DNA of 5,014 nt. It comes from Actinomycetota bacterium (lineage in GTDB: Bacteria > Actinomycetota > Actinomycetes > Nanopelagicales > Nanopelagicaceae). The stretch is taken from NCBI GenBank assembly GCA_009705165.1, contig WLCU01000086.1, positions 1 through 5,014 of the forward strand, written 5' to 3'. The position numbers were made by a program, and so were the translations under genes. The notes beneath the pieces are model-generated. The model saw only the letters and a program-made list of their open reading frames with translations, was not told where the DNA came from and did not search any database. Below, in pieces: positions 1 to 5,014 of this stretch. The first letter of the stretch is position 1. Each line of letters starts with the position of its first letter.

Positions 1-716
1 GCTTTTAGATCACTTGCAAGAACTGGCTTTTTATCTTTGGTATAACCAACAACAATTTTGCCAATTTTTTCCTTGAGATCTTCAATTGAAGTAGCAAGGC
101 AGAAAATAGCCATAATCTCAGATGCAACAACAATGTCAAAGCCATCGCTTCGAGGATATCCATTACCGACGCCACCTAGAGAGGCAACAATTTCGCGCAA
201 TGCACGATCATTCATATCTACTACGCGCTTCCACGCAATGCGACGAACATCGATATTTAGTTCGTTGCCATGATGAATGTGGTTATCCAAAAGCGCTGCA
301 AGTAAGTTGTTTGCAAGGGCAATTGCATTGAAATCACCTGTGAAATGCAGGTTGATATCTTCCATAGGAACTACTTGGGCATAACCTCCGCCTGCAGCTC
401 CACCCTTCATTCCAAAGACTGGGCCAAGAGATGGTTCACGCAAAGCAATCATGGCGTTCTTGCCGATATGACGAAGTGCATCACCTAGTCCAACCGTAGT
501 TGTTGTCTTGCCTTCTCCAGCAGGAGTCGGGCTAATTGCCGTAACTAAAATTAGCTTTGAGTTATCACGCTTTGGAAGTGCGGTGAGGTATTTAAGATTT
601 ACCTTTGCCTTGTATTTTCCGTAGCTCTCAAGGTTATCTGCATCAATTCCAAGCATTGCACCGATTTCGGTGACTGGCTTCATGGTTGCAGCTTGTGCAA
701 TTTCGATATCTGACAT
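1..716 (-). CDS. fhs: Formate--tetrahydrofolate ligase (10-formyl-THF synthetase), N-terminal 238 residues, cut by window edge
   Basis: This cytoplasmic enzyme interconverts formate + THF + ATP and 10-formyl-THF + ADP + Pi. The start is the ATG at 716-714, preceded by AAAGGA six bases upstream. The frame stays open to base 1, so the C-terminal part lies outside (family members are about 550-560 residues). Visible signatures: an early [11 protein letters not shown] segment (residues 29-39), the nucleotide-binding P-loop [11 protein letters not shown] (64-74), LREPSLGP (92-99), the family signature [11 protein letters not shown] (102-112), then [16 protein letters not shown] (114-129). These identify the family with little doubt. 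The gene starts 3 bases after the etfA stop and is probably translated from the same mRNA. Next to a demethylating dehydrogenase that produces methylene-THF, it may work in the formate-releasing, ATP-forming direction after FolD, although the biosynthetic direction cannot be excluded. No frameshift or odd residue is visible in the part present. Confidence 0.96.
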   Translation of the reverse strand, partial: MSDIEIAQAATMKPVTEIGAMLGIDADNLESYGKYKAKVNLKYLTALPKRDNSKLILVTAISPTPAGEGKTTTTVGLGDALRHIGKNAMIALREPSLGPVFGMKGGAAGGGYAQVVPMEDINLHFTGDFNAIALANNLLAALLDNHIHHGNELNIDVRRIAWKRVVDMNDRALREIVASLGGVGNGYPRSDGFDIVVASEIMAIFCLATSIEDLKEKIGKIVVGYTKDKKPVLASDLK

Positions 717-719
717 TTT

Positions 720-1679
720 TTATCCTTTGGCCTGACGTATGGCGCTTGTGAGCGCAGGTAACACTTGATGCAAATCACCGATGATTGCGTAATCTGCATA
801 CCCCAAAATTGGAGCTTCTGGATCTGTATTGATAACTACGATTGTTTTACTATTTTTCATACCCGCAATATGTTGCATCGCACCTGAGATTCCAGCAGCG
901 ATATAAAGATCTGGAGCAACTTTTGTTCCAGTCTGTCCCACTTGTTCTGCATGTGGGCGCCAACCAGAACTTGTAACTACACGTGAACAACCAACCGTTC
1001 CCCCGAGCAAAGTTGCAAGTTCTTCAATTTGACCAAAACCTTCAGGTCCGCCAACACCACGTCCGCCAGAAACAATAACTTTGGCATCGGTAAGTGTTAC
1101 GCCACCTTTAGATTCACCGGCATCGCGGCTAAGAACTTTGACCGCATAATCTTGTGGTTGAAGTGATGGTTCAAATTCACTGACCGTTGCGGCGCCACCA
1201 TTTGCTGATTCTGGTTCAGTTGAAAATGCTAGAACTGAAGCAATCAGTAAGTCAGCGTGGACATTTGCAGATTCAATAAGGTTTCCTGCCCAGCGTGCAC
1301 GAAGCACATGATGAGGATTTCCTAAAGTGATTTCTGAACATTCAGCCGCCATTGGAAGATCAAGAAAGGCCGCTAAGTGCGCTAACTGCTCATTTCCACG
1401 TGGGCTTCCGGCAGCTAGAACTGCAGCAGGCTTTAGTTTTTCAACTAAATCCTTCAAAGCGCGCCCCGTTGCCATTGGTGTGTAATCGGTGATGTTGGCA
1501 TGAGCTGCAACGTGCAAAACCTTGGCACCATATTCGCCAACGATTGCTGCAAGTGATGCGGCTTCTTTACCAACTACTACGGCTTCAACATCTTGACCTA
1601 ATTTTCGGGCAGCAGTTAATGCACGTAATGAAAGTTGATCGAGTTCACCACGGTCGTGATCTACAAGAACTAGAATCAT
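720..1679 (-). CDS. etfA: Electron transfer flavoprotein subunit alpha
   Basis: This is the FAD-carrying subunit of the soluble EtfAB heterodimer, which takes electrons from flavin dehydrogenases and usually hands them to the quinone pool through ETF-quinone oxidoreductase. At 319 residues it has normal bacterial length. The N-terminal domain (about 1-185) is the variable Rossmann-like part. The C-terminal FAD domain (about 195-315) is textbook: SGGRGVGGPEGF (204-215), CSRVV (231-235) with the flavin-stacking Arg233, SSGW (237-240), VGQTG (247-251), then LYIAAGISGAMQH (258-270) with His270, VVINTDPEAPI (281-291) and ADYAIIGDL (295-303). Two small departures from the common pattern are ISGAMQH for ISGAIQH and VINTDPEAP for AINKDPEAP. 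The ATG shares its A with the TAA stop of etfB, so translation is probably coupled. The Shine-Dalgarno is weak (GGAA about 7 bases upstream). Pairing with etfB directly after a dehydrogenase gene suggests a dedicated acceptor. Confidence 0.97.
   Translation of the reverse strand: MILVLVDHDRGELDQLSLRALTAARKLGQDVEAVVVGKEAASLAAIVGEYGAKVLHVAAHANITDYTPMATGRALKDLVEKLKPAAVLAAGSPRGNEQLAHLAAFLDLPMAAECSEITLGNPHHVLRARWAGNLIESANVHADLLIASVLAFSTEPESANGGAATVSEFEPSLQPQDYAVKVLSRDAGESKGGVTLTDAKVIVSGGRGVGGPEGFGQIEELATLLGGTVGCSRVVTSSGWRPHAEQVGQTGTKVAPDLYIAAGISGAMQHIAGMKNSKTIVVINTDPEAPILGYADYAIIGDLHQVLPALTSAIRQAKG
723..728 (-). promoter_or_regulatory. Ribosome binding site of fhs, inside the end of etfA
   Basis: AAAGGA on the minus strand, six bases before the fhs ATG (716-714). 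The same bases encode the final Lys-Gly of EtfA. The good match and spacing fix the fhs start and suggest that it is initiated efficiently from the shared mRNA. Confidence 0.8.
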
Positions 1680-2434
1680 TAGAAAGTTCCAATCTTTTTA
1701 AGGACTTCAACCAGTGCAGGAACTGCATCTACACCGTTACCAAGAATTTCGGCGCCGGTAGATTTTGAGGGCGCTAATGCCAAATTCACTTTTTCAAGTT
1801 TTGGAACCCGCGCTTCTGCTTTTTTCATATCTACTGGCTTCTTGCGTGCTTGCATACGACCAGGTACGGATGGATAACGCGGAATGTTAAGACCATCGCG
1901 CACAGTAACGATTGCAGGTAATGCAACTTCGTAATGCTCGCGACCAGCGGCAACTACACGATCACAAACTGCAACCCCATTTTCAACCTTCATCGATTTA
2001 ACATTTGTAATGATTGGGCGATTGAGGGCATGTGCTACTCGGATATGGATCTGATAGCCGGCACTATCGGCAGATTCTGCACCGAAAATAATCAAGTCAA
2101 ACTTGGTCTCTTCAGCATTAATTGCATCAACAAGTGCTGCAGCGGTGCCTTGTGGATCCCACTCTTGTCCATCGGTTTCAAGCAATACTGCGCGAGTTGC
2201 ACCGATTGCTAATTGAGAACGCAGTTGTTCTTCGGCATCACTTGGTCCGAGAGTAAGAAGTGTGAGAGTTCCACCCATCTGTTCGACCAGTTGAACTCCA
2301 GCTTCAACAGCATTTTCTTCGTGAGGACTAATACCAAAACCAAGATGCTTAGTTTCAATATCGCGAGAATCTGGAGTCAGAATCAAAGTTCCGCCAGCTA
2401 GCGGAACGCGCTTTAGACAGACAAGTACATCCAT
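1679..2434 (-). CDS. etfB: Electron transfer flavoprotein subunit beta
   Basis: This is the partner of EtfA. In known ETFs this subunit binds AMP structurally and presents the recognition loop that docks on dehydrogenases. It has 251 residues, normal for the family. Visible features: the N-terminal strand MDVLVCLKRVP (1-11), SPHEENAVEAG (36-46), LGPSDAEEQLRSQLAIGATRAVL (62-84), FGAESADSAGYQI (117-129), LPAIVTV (172-178) and the recognition loop GLNIPRYPSVPGRMQARKKP (181-200). The nucleotide loop that reads NNQTG in human ETFB is GYQIH here, and the anchor residue of the recognition loop (Leu195 in human) aligns with Val190. GxES-D and PRxPS resemble what I recall of actinobacterial ETF (FixA-annotated) proteins. 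The segment VVAAGREHYEVALP (160-173) lacks the acidic-glycine pair (often DGG) usual there. The ATG overlaps the upstream stop by one base. The nearest SD-like GGA (2445-2447) is 10 bases away and weak, so coupling to the upstream gene is likely. Confidence 0.96.
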   Translation of the reverse strand: MDVLVCLKRVPLAGGTLILTPDSRDIETKHLGFGISPHEENAVEAGVQLVEQMGGTLTLLTLGPSDAEEQLRSQLAIGATRAVLLETDGQEWDPQGTAAALVDAINAEETKFDLIIFGAESADSAGYQIHIRVAHALNRPIITNVKSMKVENGVAVCDRVVAAGREHYEVALPAIVTVRDGLNIPRYPSVPGRMQARKKPVDMKKAEARVPKLEKVNLALAPSKSTGAEILGNGVDAVPALVEVLKKIGTF

Positions 2435-4953
2435 TATGAAAGGATCCGTTCATTTGATGGGTCAAATACTGATGTAGAACCAACTTCAGCGATAGAACAT
2501 GGGTAATGCTCACCCAAATATTCAACGATGAATTTGTTTCCAGCAACTGCTAATTCAGTTGGTAGGTAAGACATAAGAATGTGCTTACCAAGAGATGGCG
2601 CAGAACCTGCACTAGTTACATATGAACGACGTCCATGTGCATCAGTGATTGGCTTCTTATCTAGCGTCAGGATTGGCTCGTTGCCCATCATGTAACGCTT
2701 TTCGCCAGTTGATGAAGTGTGATCATCGACAAACAAAGTACAAAGCATTGCAACAGGCTTTTCAGCACGGTGCTTTACATGTGCTTCCTTGCCCACAAAA
2801 TCAGCTTCTTTAAGTTTTGGAGTTTGCATTCCAGCTTCTACAACTGTGTATTCAGTTTCTAGTTCTGGACCATATGCGCGGTAGCACTTTTCTAGTCGAC
2901 CAGTAGTTCCATACACACCGATTCCAACGGGAATCAAGCCATGATTCTTACCGGCTTCCCATAACGCATCCCACAGCGCAGGGCCATCAGCCATAGGTAC
3001 ATAGAACTCCCAACCAAGATCGCCTACATATGAAATTCGAGATGCAAGAACTTTGACGCCCTTGATGTCAATCTCTTTGCATGTACTGAACTTGAAAGCT
3101 TCGTTGCTCATGTCTGCAGACGTAACTTCTTGAACAATCTTGCGTGCATTAGGTCCCCACACACCAAGTGTTGTGAAGTCAGAAGTAATATCTTTAATAG
3201 TTGCTGAGCCATCCGCAGGCAAAAGATCTGCGAACCATTTCTTATCAGCCATGCCGTGTGCACCACCAGTAACAACGCGGAAGTGATCGGTATCAAGACG
3301 CATGATTGTTAAATCTGATTTAAATCCACCATTTGGACCAAGCACTGGTGTGTAAACAACTCGCCCAATGGCAACATCCATCTGACGAAGCGCGGCCTTT
3401 TGCACTACGGCCAAAGCTGATGGGCCAGTGATATCAAAGTAAGCAAATGCAGTCAGATCGACCATGCCTGCGGTTTCGCGCATTTGTAAGTGCTCTGCAT
3501 TGATAATTGGTGACCACCAACGAGATTCCCACTCAGCTGTGCGTGGCATTACTTTGTCGCCAAATTTTGCAACTAAATCTTTATTGCAGTCATACCAGAA
3601 TGGTCGTTCCCAACCTGCAGTCTCATAAAAGACCGCACCAAGTGCGGCTTCACGGTCATAGTAAGGAGACAGGCGAACTTTACGATTTGATTCGTACTGT
3701 TCTAGTGGGTGAACGATTCCGTAAGTCTTATTAAATGATTCAGCAACACGATCTTTAATGTGCTTTTCTTCTTTATGGTGTTCGTGGAAGCGAGCAATGT
3801 TTGATGCATGAAGATCGATATGTGAATCGCCAAGAACCATCCACTCAGCTACTGATTTTGCAGTTCCTGGACCTTCCTTAATCCAAACTGCGGCAACTGA
3901 CCACAAGTTCTTAACTTCTGGAGTTTCTCCCAGGATTGGCATTCCATCTGGTGTGTAAGAAAGGATTCCGTTAATCGCATATTTTTCGCGGACGTTTTCA
4001 TCACCGACAATTGATGGCATTAGTTCGTATGCATGCTCATCTTGAATATCGAAATCTGCTTGTGTAAATGCAAACTCAGTTGGAGATAAGGCTGCCGTTG
4101 CATTTGAAGGTAGGTCTTCTGGAGTGTAAAGAATTGGGCGGTGAGCATATGAACCGATTTCAAGACCGGTACCGTGCTGACGCTCGTACATGAACACATC
4201 CATGTCGCGAACGATTGGCCATTCAATATCACCCTTGGTGTCTTTAAAGAATGGAACTGGTCCGATGTCCTTCATCTGGTGAACTGCAGGAGTAAGTGGA
4301 ATATGTGCCCCGGCCATTGCAGCTAGCTTTGGTGACCAGCAACCAGTTGCAATTACTACGTACTCAGCTTCAATTGTTCCTTGATCAGTGACAACTGCTT
4401 TAACTTTTCCATTTTCTGTCGTGATGTCTTGAACTTCAACATTTGCAAAAGATTGCAAAGCGCCCATCTCTTGCGCCTTTTCACGCATGATTGTTCCAGT
4501 GCGAAGTGAGTCGACAACACCCACAGTTGGCTGGTAATAACCGCCTAAAATAATGCTTTCATCGATATATGGGACAAGCTCTTTTACTTCGGCTGGATTA
4601 AGGATTCGACCACCTTCGACTCCCCATGATTTTCCAGATGTGATTCGGCGAGCAAGTTCCTGCATACGCTCTGGTGTACGGGCAACTTCGATACCACCAG
4701 TTTCAGTAAATGTTCCAAACTCTTTGTATTGACGCATACTTTCTGCAGTTATAGCCGTCATCTCTTTGGAGTGATCGACGGGAAAAATAAAGTTAGATGC
4801 GTGGCCAGTTGATCCACCAGGGTTTGGAAGCGGTCCTTTATCAATCTGGACAATGTCTTTCCAACCTAATTTTGCAAGGTGGTAAACCATTCCGTTGCCG
4901 ACGATTCCAGCGCCAATAACAACGCACTTTGCCTTAGCAGGTAACTTACTCAT
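2434..4953 (-). CDS. FAD-dependent dimethylglycine/sarcosine dehydrogenase-like protein with C-terminal aminomethyltransferase (GcvT) domain
   Basis: This two-domain enzyme of 839 residues matches the roughly 830-residue bacterial dimethylglycine oxidases and the mature mitochondrial DMGDH/SARDH. The N-terminal DAO-type domain (about 9-372) has the FAD dinucleotide motif GAGIVG (14-19). GGSTGHAS (46-53) places His51 where family members attach FAD covalently through a histidine. TPAVHQM (221-227) and MYERQHG (255-261) are near the positions of the active-site His225 and Tyr259 I recall from Arthrobacter dimethylglycine oxidase, and GSYAHRPI (267-274) follows. A linker/FAO_M region (about 375-430) precedes the GcvT-like domain (about 433-715) and its C-terminal barrel (about 735-830). 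GGFKSD (542-547) carries the conserved Asp547 of the folate chemistry, and SYVGDLGWEFYVP (641-653) is the folate-binding strand. No signal peptide or membrane segment is visible, so it is cytoplasmic. The downstream etfBA pair suggests a dehydrogenase, not an oxygen-using oxidase. Start ATG 4953-4951 has a strong SD. The exact substrate is uncertain: dimethylglycine, sarcosine or another N-methyl amine. Confidence 0.9.
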   Translation of the reverse strand: MSKLPAKAKCVVIGAGIVGNGMVYHLAKLGWKDIVQIDKGPLPNPGGSTGHASNFIFPVDHSKEMTAITAESMRQYKEFGTFTETGGIEVARTPERMQELARRITSGKSWGVEGGRILNPAEVKELVPYIDESIILGGYYQPTVGVVDSLRTGTIMREKAQEMGALQSFANVEVQDITTENGKVKAVVTDQGTIEAEYVVIATGCWSPKLAAMAGAHIPLTPAVHQMKDIGPVPFFKDTKGDIEWPIVRDMDVFMYERQHGTGLEIGSYAHRPILYTPEDLPSNATAALSPTEFAFTQADFDIQDEHAYELMPSIVGDENVREKYAINGILSYTPDGMPILGETPEVKNLWSVAAVWIKEGPGTAKSVAEWMVLGDSHIDLHASNIARFHEHHKEEKHIKDRVAESFNKTYGIVHPLEQYESNRKVRLSPYYDREAALGAVFYETAGWERPFWYDCNKDLVAKFGDKVMPRTAEWESRWWSPIINAEHLQMRETAGMVDLTAFAYFDITGPSALAVVQKAALRQMDVAIGRVVYTPVLGPNGGFKSDLTIMRLDTDHFRVVTGGAHGMADKKWFADLLPADGSATIKDITSDFTTLGVWGPNARKIVQEVTSADMSNEAFKFSTCKEIDIKGVKVLASRISYVGDLGWEFYVPMADGPALWDALWEAGKNHGLIPVGIGVYGTTGRLEKCYRAYGPELETEYTVVEAGMQTPKLKEADFVGKEAHVKHRAEKPVAMLCTLFVDDHTSSTGEKRYMMGNEPILTLDKKPITDAHGRRSYVTSAGSAPSLGKHILMSYLPTELAVAGNKFIVEYLGEHYPCSIAEVGSTSVFDPSNERILS

Positions 4954-4960
4954 TGATTTA

Positions 4961-4967
4961 TTCCTTT
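4961..4967 (-). promoter_or_regulatory. Ribosome binding site of the dehydrogenase gene
   Basis: AAAGGAA on the minus strand, about seven bases before the ATG at 4953. It is the same AAAGGA core as at fhs and supports the annotated start, which also leaves only a short lead of about 9 residues before the FAD-binding strand. Confidence 0.8.
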
Positions 4968-4983
4968 ATCTTGGTATGTGGTG

Positions 4984-5013
4984 GTTATAAAGATTTTCGA
5001 ATTTCGGATTCAA
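4984..5013 (-). promoter_or_regulatory. Possible sigma-70-type promoter of the operon
   Basis: Reading the minus strand, TTGAAT (5013-5008) and TATAAC (4989-4984) are separated by 18 bases. They match the -35 and -10 consensus at 4 of 6 and 5 of 6 positions. The -10 box lies about 30 bases before the ATG, giving a short leader. The spacer holds a small inverted repeat, GAAT-5-ATTC (4999-5011), overlapping the -35 side, which could be chance. Such boxes are common in AT-rich DNA, and sequence further upstream is missing, so this is a candidate only. Confidence 0.4.
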
Positions 5014-5014
5014 A

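Noticed and set aside
58..331. Two plus-strand open frames of about 70 codons (58-273, 122-331)
   Set aside because: They lie opposite fhs, whose minus-strand frame has clear family motifs through this stretch; their translations look like no known protein.
1684..1707. Imperfect hairpin (AAGTCC pairing with GGAACTT, 11-base loop) just before the etfA start
   Set aside because: Only six pairs with a bulge, and the bases are needed for the conserved EtfB C-terminus; not convincing as a regulatory or terminator structure.
1544..2401. Plus-strand open frames opposite etfA and etfB (1544-1768, 1934-2212, 2213-2401)
   Set aside because: They are antisense shadows of well-supported genes, with no credible ribosome binding site or recognisable motif.
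1679..2434. Electron-bifurcating ETF
   Set aside because: The gene neighbours are a demethylating dehydrogenase and fhs, not an acyl-CoA dehydrogenase or Fix-type genes, and the nucleotide loop does not show the bifurcating-type pattern (DGDTAQV) I recall.
2442..2447. Palindrome GGATCC before etfB
   Set aside because: A six-base palindrome is expected by chance and it lies in coding sequence; it serves at most as a weak SD.
3749..3790. His/Glu/Lys-rich stretch RFHEHHKEEKHIKDR (388-402) as a metal site
   Set aside because: It sits in the linker between the FAD and folate domains, where charged variable sequence is normal; no metal-binding family pattern is present.
2355..4232. Further open frames in other frames across the dehydrogenase gene (2355-2546, 3108-3296, 3507-3734, 4020-4232)
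   Set aside because: All are contained in or overlap the intact 839-residue gene and show no family features.
1..5014. Defence, phage, mobile or other undescribed system
   Set aside because: Every stretch apart from the 3-base etfA-fhs gap and the 61-base leader is explained by four intact (one truncated by the window edge) metabolic genes; no repeats, transposase or integrase traces were seen.

Overview
The window holds four genes, all on the minus strand and packed with almost no space between them. In transcription order (right to left) they are a two-domain FAD-dependent methylamine dehydrogenase fused to a folate-binding aminomethyltransferase (dimethylglycine/sarcosine dehydrogenase family, 2434-4953), electron transfer flavoprotein subunit beta (etfB, 1679-2434), electron transfer flavoprotein subunit alpha (etfA, 720-1679), and the first 238 codons of formate--tetrahydrofolate ligase (fhs, 1-716), which runs off the left edge. 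The first two junctions are one-base TAATG stop/start overlaps. The third is a 3-base gap with the fhs ribosome binding site inside the last codons of etfA. The only non-coding DNA is the 3-base etfA-fhs gap and the 61 bases at the right end, which carry a good Shine-Dalgarno site and a plausible promoter. This layout fits one operon reading leftward.

Inferred joint role: the dehydrogenase oxidises an N-methyl group of a small methylated amine (dimethylglycine is the best guess, sarcosine or a related compound possible). The electrons pass to the EtfAB heterodimer and on to the respiratory chain. The methyl carbon is captured on tetrahydrofolate as 5,10-methylene-THF by the C-terminal GcvT-like domain. 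After conversion to 10-formyl-THF (by FolD, not in this window), Fhs could run in reverse, releasing formate and THF while making ATP. The four genes would then form a compact module for glycine-betaine-type demethylation, with both respiratory and substrate-level energy yield. None of this is proven by sequence alone, and the substrate in particular is open.

Organism: the base composition is moderate (roughly mid-40s % GC by eye), the coding density is extreme, and the ETF beta subunit resembles the actinobacterial type (a GxES-D segment and a PRYPS recognition loop, where the mammalian/proteobacterial type has NNQTG and PRYATL). A streamlined, lower-GC planktonic actinobacterium, for example of the freshwater acI/Nanopelagicales kind, is a reasonable guess. 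It is inference and would need a database search.

I saw no tRNA, rRNA, CRISPR array, insertion sequence, attachment site or phage gene. The window looks like ordinary, intact metabolic DNA. The interest lies in the pathway combination and in several active-site variations, not in a new kind of system.
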